Assembly (NCBI GenBank): GCA_017643165.1 | Contig: JAEPNY010000003.1 | Location: 102,007 to 166,006, forward strand | DNA: 64,000 bases | Direction of reading: 5' to 3' | From: Psychroserpens sp. | Lineage (GTDB): Bacteria > Bacteroidota > Bacteroidia > Flavobacteriales > Flavobacteriaceae | Shown: positions 17,443 to 26,320 of the stretch, piece after piece | Layout of the letters: every line of letters starts with the position of its first letter | How positions within the stretch are numbered: the stretch's first letter is position 1 | Notes under the pieces: generated by a model | What the model saw: the letters and a program-made list of their open reading frames with translations, nothing else | Database searches by the model: none | Told to the model about the DNA's origin: nothing | Made by a program: the position numbers and the translations under genes

Positions 17443-18735
17443 ATGAATACAACAAAAAAAATAACAATACTGGGTTTAGGCTATGTTGGCTTGCCACTTG
17501 CGGTTGAATTCGCAATGAAATATTTGGTGGTTGGTTTTGATATCAACGCACAACGAATTCAAGAACTAAACAGTGGTATTGATAAAACTTTAGAAGTTGA
17601 AAATGATGACTTAAAATCAGTATTGACTTCAGATGTAAATGCAACTTCCGGATTACTTATTTCTGATCAATTGGAAGCGATAGCTGATTCAGAAATATAT
17701 ATTGTTACAGTTCCAACACCTACAGATGCCTTGAATAAACCAATTTTCACACCACTGGTAAAAGCTAGTGAATCTGTTGGTAAGGTACTTAAACAAGGCG
17801 ATATCGTTATTTACGAATCAACCGTATATCCAGGTGTTACTGAAGATATCTGTGTGCCAATCTTGGAATCTGAATCAGGTTTGACATTTAATAAGGACTT
17901 TTTTGCTGGTTATTCACCAGAACGTATTAACCCAGGTGATAAAAAACATACGGTTACAAAAATTCTAAAGGTTACTTCGGGTTCAACACCAGAAATTGCA
18001 AAAGAAGTAGACGACTTGTATAAATCGATCATCACAGCAGGTACGCATATGGCGCCTTCGATTAAAGTTGCAGAAGCCGCGAAGGTGATTGAAAATTCGC
18101 AGCGCGATATCAATATTGCCTTTGTGAATGAATTGTCAAAAATTTTTAGACTTTTAGATATTGATACTAAAGCTGTGTTAGAAGCCGCAGGGACGAAATG
18201 GAATTTTATCAAATTCACCCCAGGATTAGTTGGTGGTCACTGCATAGGCGTTGATCCGTATTATTTAGCACAAAAAGCTATAGAGTCAGGATATAATCCT
18301 GAAATCATTTTGGCAGGTCGTAAAATGAACGATTCTATGGGTGGCTATGTTGCTCAGGAAACCGTTAAAATGATGATCAAAAAAGGCGCTAGGATTAAAG
18401 GTTCTAATGTTTTGGTTCTAGGTATTACGTTTAAAGAAAATTGTCCTGATATTCGAAATTCAAGGGTTATCGACATCGTTCGAGAATTTGAAACCTACAA
18501 TGTGAATGTAGATGTTTATGATCCATGGGCATCAAAGGATGAAGTTCAACACGAATATGGATTTGATTTATTGGACAATACCTCTCAATTAAGATCCGAT
18601 TATGATGCTATCGTTTTAGCAGTATCACATAAAGAATTTTTAGAAATAGACCTTAACGAATTGAAATCAGATATAGGTGTCATATTTGATGTCAAATCCT
18701 TATTACCAAAATCGTCAGTAGACGCAAGATTATAA
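17443..18735 (+). CDS. tviB: UDP-N-acetylhexosamine 6-dehydrogenase (TviB/WbpO type)
   Basis: A 430-residue NAD-dependent nucleotide-sugar dehydrogenase that oxidises C6 of a UDP-HexNAc to the uronic acid. Seen: Rossmann start ILGLGYVGLPLAVEF, TVPTPTD, STVYPGVTE and the catalytic Cys segment VGGHCIGVDPYYLA near 260-275, then the C-terminal UDP-binding domain. I chose the ATG at 17443 (directly before the Rossmann strand), not an upstream in-frame Met within the previous gene. It overlaps the epimerase gene by one base (TAATG). That pairing is the one known from Vi antigen and P. aeruginosa O6, and implies UDP-GalNAcA. Confidence 0.92.
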   Translation: MNTTKKITILGLGYVGLPLAVEFAMKYLVVGFDINAQRIQELNSGIDKTLEVENDDLKSVLTSDVNATSGLLISDQLEAIADSEIYIVTVPTPTDALNKPIFTPLVKASESVGKVLKQGDIVIYESTVYPGVTEDICVPILESESGLTFNKDFFAGYSPERINPGDKKHTVTKILKVTSGSTPEIAKEVDDLYKSIITAGTHMAPSIKVAEAAKVIENSQRDINIAFVNELSKIFRLLDIDTKAVLEAAGTKWNFIKFTPGLVGGHCIGVDPYYLAQKAIESGYNPEIILAGRKMNDSMGGYVAQETVKMMIKKGARIKGSNVLVLGITFKENCPDIRNSRVIDIVREFETYNVNVDVYDPWASKDEVQHEYGFDLLDNTSQLRSDYDAIVLAVSHKEFLEIDLNELKSDIGVIFDVKSLLPKSSVDARL

Positions 18736-19712
18736 TGTACGAACATAAATATCACAACGAAGACCTTAGCCAACTTTCTTTTTTAGTAACTGGAGGAGGT
18801 GGATTCATAGGATCTAATATTGTTGAATACTTACTAAAGTATGGTGCAAAAAAAGTTCGCGTATTGGATAATTTTTCAAACGGACATCGTAAAAACCTCA
18901 CTGAATTTCATGACAATCCAGCATTCGAATTGATTGAAGGGGATATCCGCGATATGCAAACTTGTATTGACGCTATGGAAGGCATTGATTATGTGTCGCA
19001 CCAAGCTGCATTGGGTTCGGTACCACGATCTATAAATGATCCTGCGACCAGTAATGCAGTGAATGTTTCGGGTTTTTTAAACATGATGATCGCCTTAAAA
19101 GATTCACCAACAGTAAAACGTATGGTTTATGCGGCCTCGAGTTCTACTTATGGCGATAGTAAGACTTTGCCGAAAATTGAACACTCGATTGGTAAACCCT
19201 TATCACCTTACGCCGTAACTAAGTATGTTAACGAGCTTTATGCAGACGTATTTGGAAAAACGTATGATACGGATGTCATCGGATTGCGCTACTTCAATGT
19301 TTTTGGGCCAAAGCAAAGTCCGGATGGTGCTTATGCTGCAGTAATCCCATTGTTCATGCAAGCGCTAGTTGATAATAATTCGCCAACCATAAACGGCGAT
19401 GGTGAACAGACGCGAGATTTTACATTTGTAGATAATGCAGTTCAGGCAAATATTCGAGGTTTCTTTGCTTCGGAAGCTGCAAAAAATCAAGTATTCAATG
19501 TTGCCTGTGGTGAACGCATATCTGTTAATTATTTATGGAATTCACTATGCGAATCAGCGAATTCGGGTCTGAAAGCTACTTATGGTCCACCAAGACAGGG
19601 TGATGTACGAGATTCATTAGCTAATATTTCAAAAGCACAAGAGCTCATAGGATATGAGCCACAATTCACAGTTCGAGAGGGCTTAAAGATTACTTGGGAA
19701 AACTTTAATTAA
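18735..19712 (+). CDS. tviC: UDP-N-acetylglucosamine/uronate 4-epimerase (TviC/WbpP type)
   Basis: A 325-residue short-chain dehydrogenase-type epimerase. Seen: NAD-binding VTGGGGFIGSN (about 18-28), the AASSSTYGDS strand with the active-site Ser/Thr, YAVTK (catalytic Tyr and Lys) and LRYFNVFGPKQSPDGAYAAV typical of WbpP/TviC. It inverts C4 of UDP-GlcNAc or UDP-GlcNAcA to the galacto form. With the dehydrogenase it overlaps by one base, it should supply UDP-GalNAcA, an acidic amino sugar for the locus. No transfer or damage signs. Confidence 0.92.
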   Translation: MYEHKYHNEDLSQLSFLVTGGGGFIGSNIVEYLLKYGAKKVRVLDNFSNGHRKNLTEFHDNPAFELIEGDIRDMQTCIDAMEGIDYVSHQAALGSVPRSINDPATSNAVNVSGFLNMMIALKDSPTVKRMVYAASSSTYGDSKTLPKIEHSIGKPLSPYAVTKYVNELYADVFGKTYDTDVIGLRYFNVFGPKQSPDGAYAAVIPLFMQALVDNNSPTINGDGEQTRDFTFVDNAVQANIRGFFASEAAKNQVFNVACGERISVNYLWNSLCESANSGLKATYGPPRQGDVRDSLANISKAQELIGYEPQFTVREGLKITWENFN

Positions 19713-19788
19713 TCCCAGAAATAAGTTCGAAGAGTTTTATTGTCTTTGGGCATTTAGTATATTAGCCTAAACTTAATCTAAATTCATT

Positions 19789-20652
19789 TTGAGTACTGAA
19801 TCTAAGGATCAATGGCTATACACCATTTCTTCCAAGCGTAAGTTGATCAATATCAATTTCAAGGAAATTTGGCAGTATAGAGATCTGTTGTTATTGTTTG
19901 TAAAACGTGATGTAATCACAGTATATAAACAGACCATCTTAGGACCTTTATGGTATTTTATTCAGCCACTCTTTACTGCAATTACATTTACATTAATTTT
20001 CAATAAGGTCGCCAATATCGAAACTGGAGCGGTTCCACCTTTCTTATTTAACCTTGCAAGTGTTTCAGTTTGGGGATACTTTAGAACCTGTTTGACCGCC
20101 ACAAGTGATACGTTTAAAAGTAATGCCGCTATATTTTCTAAGGTGTATTTTCCAAGAATTATTTCGCCTTTATCCTTGGTAACATCGAACTTAGTAAAAT
20201 TTGGGATTCAGATGTTGCTGTTCATTTGTTTCTATATATATTATTATAGCCAAGGAGCAAGCTTGTCAATAGGTTCTTCGCTCTTGTTTTTTCCGTTGTT
20301 AGTAGTATTAATGGCAATGTTAGGGCTGGGATTAGGGATGATTATTTCTTCGATGGTAACAAAATATCGTGACCTAAAATTCTTAGTAGCCTTTGGAGTT
20401 CAGTTACTAATGTATATATCAGCTGTAATGTATCCTTTGGCATTAATTCGTGAAAAGCTTCCTAAAATCGCTTGGTTAGTAGAGTACAACCCAATGGCAT
20501 ATATTATTGAATCAGCAAGGTATATGCTTTTAGGTGAAGGAACGATAAGTACCTTTGGATTAGTTTATACTGTTGTCGTTACTATTGTGATATTCTTTGT
20601 TGGAATTATTATATTTAATAAAACTGAAAAAACATTCATTGACACCGTTTAA
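19789..20652 (+). CDS. wzm: polysaccharide ABC transporter permease (Wzm)
   Basis: A 287-residue ABC-2 type permease with six predicted membrane helices. The N-terminal amphipathic and DLLLLFVKRDVITVYKQTILG segment is typical of Wzm/TagG/KpsM exporters of lipid-linked glycans. It uses a TTG start 76 bases after tviC and is followed 2 bases later by its ATPase. Function: moves a finished or nearly finished undecaprenyl-linked glycan to the periplasm. Because no Wzx flippase is in the locus, this is the only visible route across the inner membrane. Confidence 0.92.
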   Translation: MSTESKDQWLYTISSKRKLININFKEIWQYRDLLLLFVKRDVITVYKQTILGPLWYFIQPLFTAITFTLIFNKVANIETGAVPPFLFNLASVSVWGYFRTCLTATSDTFKSNAAIFSKVYFPRIISPLSLVTSNLVKFGIQMLLFICFYIYYYSQGASLSIGSSLLFFPLLVVLMAMLGLGLGMIISSMVTKYRDLKFLVAFGVQLLMYISAVMYPLALIREKLPKIAWLVEYNPMAYIIESARYMLLGEGTISTFGLVYTVVVTIVIFFVGIIIFNKTEKTFIDTV

Positions 20653-20654
20653 GC

Positions 20655-21893
20655 ATGTCTGAGATTATTCTAAAAGCCACAAATATTAGTAAGCAGTACC
20701 GCTTAGGATTGATAGGTACTGGGACGGTTAAGAATGATCTTAAACGTTGGTGGTATGGATTGAGAGGTAAAGAAGATCCATTTTTGAAGGTAGGTGATGT
20801 GAATGACCGAAGTACTGCAGGTTCAAGTGATTATGTCTGGGCTCTTAAGGACATCAACTTTGAAGTTAAGCACGGAGAAGTATTAGGTATCATTGGAAAA
20901 AATGGAGCTGGAAAATCTACCTTACTTAAAATATTATCTAGAGTTACTGGACCGACCACTGGAGAGATAAAAACTAAAGGTCGTATAGCATCATTATTGG
21001 AAGTAGGAACCGGATTTCACCCTGAATTAACAGGTAGAGAGAATATCTATTTAAACGGAGGAATTTTGGGTATGACCAAGGCGGAAATACGCTCTAAAGA
21101 GTCTGAAATTATTGAGTTTTCGGGATGTGAACGCTACGTTGATACGCCTGTTAAGCGTTATTCTTCGGGAATGCGCGTAAGATTAGCGTTTGCGGTAGCT
21201 GCGTTTTTAGAACCCGATATATTGGTTATCGATGAGGTACTCGCCGTTGGAGATGCTGAATTTCAGAAAAAGGCTGTAGGTAAAATGCAAGATATTTCTA
21301 AAGGTGAAGGAAGAACTGTTCTTTTTGTAAGCCATGATATGGCTGCGATACAAACACTTTGTAGCCGATTATTAATTTTAGAGAACGGACTTCTTAGCTA
21401 CGAAGGAGATGTCTCCAAAGGTGTTGAACATTATCTTTCGAGTGTAAAATCAGGACAATTAAATTACCAAAATTTGAATTGTACCACTGGTATTAAAACC
21501 ATAACCTTTTTAGATGACAAGGATGATCACATAGAAAGTATACTCGTTGGTCAAAAAATAAAAATACAGGTCGAGTATCAGAATGAGAATTCAAGAGATT
21601 TATCAATTTCTTTAGGTTTCTTCGATGTATTTTCAAATTTTAAGTTTGCCTGTAGAAGTGATATCATTGATAAAACCTACAATAGTCAGACCGGAGTTGC
21701 AACACTTACCATAGATAAATGGCCACTAAGTGAAGGCATATACTATTATAATTTGGCTGTTCATGATAAAGGTGTCATGATAGAGAATGTAAAAGAGGTA
21801 GGAATACTAAACACAGAGCGTGGTGACTTTTATGGCAACGGAAAATTGCCTGGTCATAAGAAAGGATTTTATATAGATTATAATTGGTCATAG
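20655..21893 (+). CDS. wzt: polysaccharide ABC transporter ATPase with C-terminal glycan-binding domain (Wzt)
   Basis: A 412-residue ATPase. Nucleotide-binding domain: Walker A GIIGKNGAGKST (78-89), signature RYSSGMRVRLAFAVA, Walker B ILVIDEVLAVGD and H-loop VSHD. The extra ~150 residues after position 260 form a beta-rich Wzt_C domain. In known O-polysaccharide exporters this domain recognises the modified chain end (for example methyl or phosphate caps). Its presence implies that this glycan carries a non-reducing-end cap, for which the methyltransferases or sulfotransferases of the locus are candidates (inference). Partner of the preceding permease. Confidence 0.94.
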   Translation: MSEIILKATNISKQYRLGLIGTGTVKNDLKRWWYGLRGKEDPFLKVGDVNDRSTAGSSDYVWALKDINFEVKHGEVLGIIGKNGAGKSTLLKILSRVTGPTTGEIKTKGRIASLLEVGTGFHPELTGRENIYLNGGILGMTKAEIRSKESEIIEFSGCERYVDTPVKRYSSGMRVRLAFAVAAFLEPDILVIDEVLAVGDAEFQKKAVGKMQDISKGEGRTVLFVSHDMAAIQTLCSRLLILENGLLSYEGDVSKGVEHYLSSVKSGQLNYQNLNCTTGIKTITFLDDKDDHIESILVGQKIKIQVEYQNENSRDLSISLGFFDVFSNFKFACRSDIIDKTYNSQTGVATLTIDKWPLSEGIYYYNLAVHDKGVMIENVKEVGILNTERGDFYGNGKLPGHKKGFYIDYNWS

Positions 21894-21894
21894 C

Positions 21895-23238
21895 GTGAAA
21901 ACAATACTAAAATCAATATTTCAGCCTATTCTCAATAAATTGCATGTAATGCTCGTTGCAAAAGGTAGGGAGATAAGTGACAAGAAGAAAAATGTCCTTA
22001 TTGAGAGTATTCAAAGTGTTGGTGATGGGTTTTGTCTGAACGGTGATCAACATTTCATTTCAGATCCGAATAAAATGATAGTTGGGAGTAATGTTCATAT
22101 CGGAAATAACTCTTATTTCAAAACTGAAGGCGGTTTCATAATAGGAGATAACACCCATATTTCGAGAAATACCGTTGTTTATACTGTTAATCACGATTAT
22201 GAAGGTACCGCGTTACCGTACGACAGTAAACTTAATTACAAACCAGTAATTATTGGTAAAAATGTGTGGATAGGAATGAATGTTTCTATTGTGCCAGGTG
22301 TTACTATAGGTGATGGTGCTATTATTGGACTTGGAACTGTTGTAAACAGAGATGTGGAACCATTTGAAATTGTAGGTTCGGGAAAGGCAATTACCTTGAA
22401 GAAAAGAGATCTTGCGCATTATGATTCATTAGAAAATCAGAAACGTTACGGTGGCGTAGATGGGAAGGCATATGAACGTCATTCGGATAGTTCTAGTTAT
22501 CTCGCAAATCGAGATAAAGTCATATGTTTTGTATTAAGTACAGGAAGAAGTGGCTCAAAAACTATAACGAAAATATTGAATCAGGATAGAAGCTGCCACG
22601 CGCTACATGAAGATATTCACCAATTAATTCGAATCAGTACACAATTGTCGTATGATCCGAAAAATGTGTCTTTAAAAAACGAACTAGATGCTATTTTCGC
22701 ATTTAAAACTTGGCCTTCTAATGAAGGACAGGTTTTAATTCACTCTGATCAACGACTATGGAATTTAGTTTCGTACTTAAGTGAAAATTTTCCGAATGCT
22801 AAATTTATACACCTAAAACGTGAAGCGACGTCATGCATTCGATCAATGTTATATCGAGATTGGTATCAGCCAAATGAGTATCCAAAATACAATAATCATG
22901 ATTGGGCAATGTACAGATTGCAGGGGGACAAACTAGGCGTGTTTAGCACATCAGAATGGAACGAGATGACGCCTTTAGAAAAGTGCACCTGGTATTATAG
23001 TTATGTAAATTCAAACATTGAAGCATCATTAAAAGCTATTCCTGGAGAACGCCATATGTATATAGAAGTAGAAAATTTGTCTGAATCAATCAAGGACGTA
23101 CAGCGCTTCTTGAACTTGGATCTACAAGAATTGAATGTAGTGGCAAGTAATACTATGAAAAAAGAACACGGTCATAAACAGATTAATGAAAATGACCTAA
23201 ATGAGGAGATAACAAAAGCAATAAACAAATTTAATTGA
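21895..23238 (+). CDS. acetyltransferase-sulfotransferase fusion protein
   Basis: A 447-residue two-domain enzyme. Residues ~55-165 form a left-handed beta-helix acetyltransferase with hexapeptide repeats and the VNHDYEG and IGKNVWIGMNVSIVPGVTIG signatures of the CatB/maltose O-acetyltransferase group. Residues ~200-445 are a sulfotransferase: the 5'-phosphosulfate loop STGRSGSKT (near 215) and an R-x-6-to-8-S type 3'-phosphate region in HLKREATSCIRSM. Such a fusion would both O-acetylate and sulfate the glycan. Start GTG lies 1 base after wzt. The domains are recognisable, but the acceptor sugars are unknown and I do not know this fusion as a described family. Confidence 0.82.
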   Translation: MKTILKSIFQPILNKLHVMLVAKGREISDKKKNVLIESIQSVGDGFCLNGDQHFISDPNKMIVGSNVHIGNNSYFKTEGGFIIGDNTHISRNTVVYTVNHDYEGTALPYDSKLNYKPVIIGKNVWIGMNVSIVPGVTIGDGAIIGLGTVVNRDVEPFEIVGSGKAITLKKRDLAHYDSLENQKRYGGVDGKAYERHSDSSSYLANRDKVICFVLSTGRSGSKTITKILNQDRSCHALHEDIHQLIRISTQLSYDPKNVSLKNELDAIFAFKTWPSNEGQVLIHSDQRLWNLVSYLSENFPNAKFIHLKREATSCIRSMLYRDWYQPNEYPKYNNHDWAMYRLQGDKLGVFSTSEWNEMTPLEKCTWYYSYVNSNIEASLKAIPGERHMYIEVENLSESIKDVQRFLNLDLQELNVVASNTMKKEHGHKQINENDLNEEITKAINKFN

Positions 23239-23283
23239 GCTTGTTTCAAATTGCTAACAATTAAATAATCGTCCAATATAGGT

Positions 23284-24108
23284 TTGGCACTAGACAGTCA
23301 AAATATCAAGATTAATATTCTTACAAGAACCTCTAATAGACCTATTGGGTTTAAATTTACCTACTTATCAATTAAAGAGCAGTCCTATTCTAATATTCAT
23401 CATATCGTGGCGTACGACAATAAAGAAGATTTACCGTATTTAGATGATTTGAAAATTGAGTTAGTTGATGTTACTCAAATGAATATGGCGGACAATTATC
23501 CAAAAACAGATTCAGAAGGTAACTTATTCGCGCCTTATAATTTATATTGCAATTCACTCTTGGATACCGTTGAAGATGGCTGGATCTTATTTTTAGATGA
23601 CGATGATTCCTTGTACCATAGTAAAGTAATTAAAGAGCTTGTTGATATTATTAACGACGACTATTCTACAGATAACATTTTTATATGGCAAATGCGATAT
23701 CCTGATGGTCGGGTATTACCTGCAAATAATCAAGTAGACCAAAGAATAATAAAGAAAAATTATATTGGCAGTCCTTGTTATATATTTCATAGTTCCTATG
23801 TAAATGCCGCCCGATGGGATTCATATAAAGCATCAGATTTTAGATTCCTTAAACAGTTACTCGAGATAATACCTAATCATATATTTATTAAAAAAATTGG
23901 TATTCAGATTAATAATTTTGGCGATTTAGGTAGGCGAAATGATATTCAATTGAATGGAGCAAGCCTTAAATTACCGGGTTCATTTTACAAAAACTTAATT
24001 TGGCTGTTGATTCCAAAGTACCATCAACGTGTATTCGGAAAGTTACTGTTTCATAAAAATACCTACAAGCGATTGTTAGGTAGAACGAATTCTAAAACAA
24101 ATAATTAG
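23284..24108 (+). CDS. glycosyltransferase, GT2-like
   Basis: A 274-residue GT-A fold protein. An N-terminal strand INILTRTSNRP starts the nucleotide-sugar domain, and FLDDDDSLY (about 100-108) supplies the metal-binding Asp residues. It differs from standard GT2 in lacking the VSVIIPTYN start, so the family fit is moderate. It uses a TTG start 45 bases after the fusion gene, and the next gene follows 5 bases after its stop. Role: adds one sugar in the repeat unit at the cytoplasmic face; specificity unknown. Confidence 0.72.
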   Translation: MALDSQNIKINILTRTSNRPIGFKFTYLSIKEQSYSNIHHIVAYDNKEDLPYLDDLKIELVDVTQMNMADNYPKTDSEGNLFAPYNLYCNSLLDTVEDGWILFLDDDDSLYHSKVIKELVDIINDDYSTDNIFIWQMRYPDGRVLPANNQVDQRIIKKNYIGSPCYIFHSSYVNAARWDSYKASDFRFLKQLLEIIPNHIFIKKIGIQINNFGDLGRRNDIQLNGASLKLPGSFYKNLIWLLIPKYHQRVFGKLLFHKNTYKRLLGRTNSKTNN

Positions 24109-24113
24109 CTGTT

Positions 24114-25127
24114 ATGAATAGTCAACCTAAAGTAACAGTAGTCATACCAAACTATAACCACGAAGCATACATCGTGGAACGTATAGATAGTGTTTTATCA
24201 CAGAGTTATGATCATTTTGAAGTATTCATTCTAGATGATTGTTCAACGGATAATAGTCTAGCATTAATTGAAAAATATGAAAGCCATCCTAAGGTAAAGG
24301 ATATCCTAGTGAATCCAGTAAACTCTGGATCCCTATTTAAGCAATGGTCTAAAGCTATAAACTTAGCTTCAGGTGACTATTTGTGGATTGCCGAAAGTGA
24401 TGACGTTGCTCATAAAGATTTTCTCCAAACTACAGTTGAAGCGATTGAAAAGCATCCAAAGTCAGGTCTGGTATTTACAGATTCAATAATTATCGATGAA
24501 CAAGGTAATTATGGAAATAAAGTATCTGAAACTCATAAGCACTTGATCGCTATGAACAAGGCTGAGACTACCAATATTCCATCAAAGAGCAAAGTTTTCG
24601 AGTATCTCATTTCAAATATAATCATCTGGAATGCTAGTGCTGTATTGTTCAGAACTGAAATTATCAAAAATATTAATGTTGAGATGTTAAGCACTTTAAA
24701 TAATGCTGGAGATCTTTATTCGTATTTAAATATTGCCTTAACTAATGATATGGTATATGTAAATGCACCTTTAAATTATTTCAGACAGCATGATCAGAAT
24801 ACGACTCAAAACAATATCAAGTCTGGTGCTTTATATAAAGACCGTATTCGTATTATTTCAAATTTATTCACTGAACTATTACCACTAGATAATGCCAAAT
24901 GGCACTTACAGGTATTTTTAAGCCGCCATTTTATAACGGCTATTGATCACGGTCTGTATTCAGATGCAAGTCAAATTATTAAATTATACCTAGATTACAA
25001 CTTGATCAATACATCTACATTTAATAGCTTATCAAGATATATTTGGTGGTCAAAACAAATAAAATTTGTGCCTCATCGCTATAGAAACAAGGTAAAGAAG
25101 GAACTTGTAAACTCAATTGAACAATAA
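24114..25127 (+). CDS. glycosyltransferase family 2
   Basis: A 337-residue GT2 enzyme: the first strand is VTVVIPNYNHEAYI, followed by LDDCSTDNS, and the metal-binding AESDD (about 93-97) precedes the acceptor region; a short His-rich helical tail closes it. It adds one sugar to the lipid-linked chain. The stop codon overlaps the next start by one base (TAATG), implying translational coupling with the GT4 gene that follows. Confidence 0.88.
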   Translation: MNSQPKVTVVIPNYNHEAYIVERIDSVLSQSYDHFEVFILDDCSTDNSLALIEKYESHPKVKDILVNPVNSGSLFKQWSKAINLASGDYLWIAESDDVAHKDFLQTTVEAIEKHPKSGLVFTDSIIIDEQGNYGNKVSETHKHLIAMNKAETTNIPSKSKVFEYLISNIIIWNASAVLFRTEIIKNINVEMLSTLNNAGDLYSYLNIALTNDMVYVNAPLNYFRQHDQNTTQNNIKSGALYKDRIRIISNLFTELLPLDNAKWHLQVFLSRHFITAIDHGLYSDASQIIKLYLDYNLINTSTFNSLSRYIWWSKQIKFVPHRYRNKVKKELVNSIEQ

Positions 25128-26320
25128 TGAATGTACTCTTATTACCATCTTGGTATCCCAATAGTGTTCAAAATAATGGAACGTTTTTTCGAGAGCAGGC
25201 TCAGTTTTTGAATTCGAATGGAATGGTTGTAAAAGTACTTATGCCTGAAGAATTGCATACCAAGAGTTTTTTATTTCAAAAATTCAAACAACTGATTAAA
25301 GGCAACTTTGGAGGTTTGAGTACAGCGTTTATGCAACAAGATCCCGAAGCGTTTTCATTTCCATTAATCTTGCAAAAGAGTTGGACTGAAGAAGAGCAAT
25401 TTAAAAGATTAGAACAGAGTTATCTTCGCGCCTTTGATAGTTTAATTAAATTGGGCTGGACACCTGATGTGATTCACGTACAGGGCACTCTAAAATCGGC
25501 AATTGGTGCTGCAGCAATTAAGAAAAATTATAATATACCCTATGTCGTTATTGAACATTCACCATTTCATATTGATGTGTATTCTAGTTTTGTTCAAGAT
25601 CAAATTAAAAGCACGCTATTAGCAGCTAACAAAGTTGCGGGTGTGAGTACTTATCAAAAAAATCGATTATTAGAAGACGGCATTGATCGTGACATTGAAG
25701 TGGTTTGGAACCTGATGGATGAGGCAAAATTCAGTAGCACAGTACATTCTGATGATTCAAAATTTGTAATTACTACGATTACAAGACCTGTAAGAGTAAA
25801 GGATGTAGATACATTCTTTGAAGCTGTGGCTGAATTCATTAATAATATTGGAAAACCAAACAATATTGAGGTTGTGGCCGTAGGGCATAATGCATTATTT
25901 GATAAAAATGCGAACACAACATATTATCAGCAAAAAGCGGAGTCTTTAGGAATTCTAGAATATTGTAAGTTTCATGCGACATTGTCAAGAAATGAAATAC
26001 TTAATTTGCTACAACGAACTCATGTCTACGTATCTACAAGTTTAGATGAACCTTATGGTGTTGCTGTAAGAGAAGCTATGCTTTGTGGCAAACCAGTTAT
26101 TTCAACTAAAAGCGGAGGGCCTGATGACACGATCAATAGTCAAAATGGTATTCTTGTAGATTTGAAAGATCATAGTGCTATAGCAGCTTTTCTTTCTGAA
26201 ATTTATCATGGGAAACGCACTTTTGATCCAGAATATATTCGTAACTATGTAATCTCTCAAAGTGGTCGTGACGCATTTCTTAAGAGAATGAAAGAATTTT
26301 ATACCATCATTAATGATTAA
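25127..26320 (+). CDS. glycosyltransferase family 4
   Basis: A 397-residue GT-B fold retaining glycosyltransferase. Seen: N-terminal acceptor lobe MNVLLLPSWYPN with the FREQA segment, TTITRPVRVKD at the start of the donor lobe and the E-x7-E motif in SLDEPYGVAVREAMLCGKP. It overlaps the upstream GT2 by one base and the downstream aminotransferase by eight, so the three are one coupled unit. Donor sugar unknown. Confidence 0.88.
   Translation: MNVLLLPSWYPNSVQNNGTFFREQAQFLNSNGMVVKVLMPEELHTKSFLFQKFKQLIKGNFGGLSTAFMQQDPEAFSFPLILQKSWTEEEQFKRLEQSYLRAFDSLIKLGWTPDVIHVQGTLKSAIGAAAIKKNYNIPYVVIEHSPFHIDVYSSFVQDQIKSTLLAANKVAGVSTYQKNRLLEDGIDRDIEVVWNLMDEAKFSSTVHSDDSKFVITTITRPVRVKDVDTFFEAVAEFINNIGKPNNIEVVAVGHNALFDKNANTTYYQQKAESLGILEYCKFHATLSRNEILNLLQRTHVYVSTSLDEPYGVAVREAMLCGKPVISTKSGGPDDTINSQNGILVDLKDHSAIAAFLSEIYHGKRTFDPEYIRNYVISQSGRDAFLKRMKEFYTIIND

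Noticed and set aside
19745-19765. TTTG and TATATTAG as a promoter before wzm
   Set aside because: The spacer is only nine bases and the -7 box has a mismatch.
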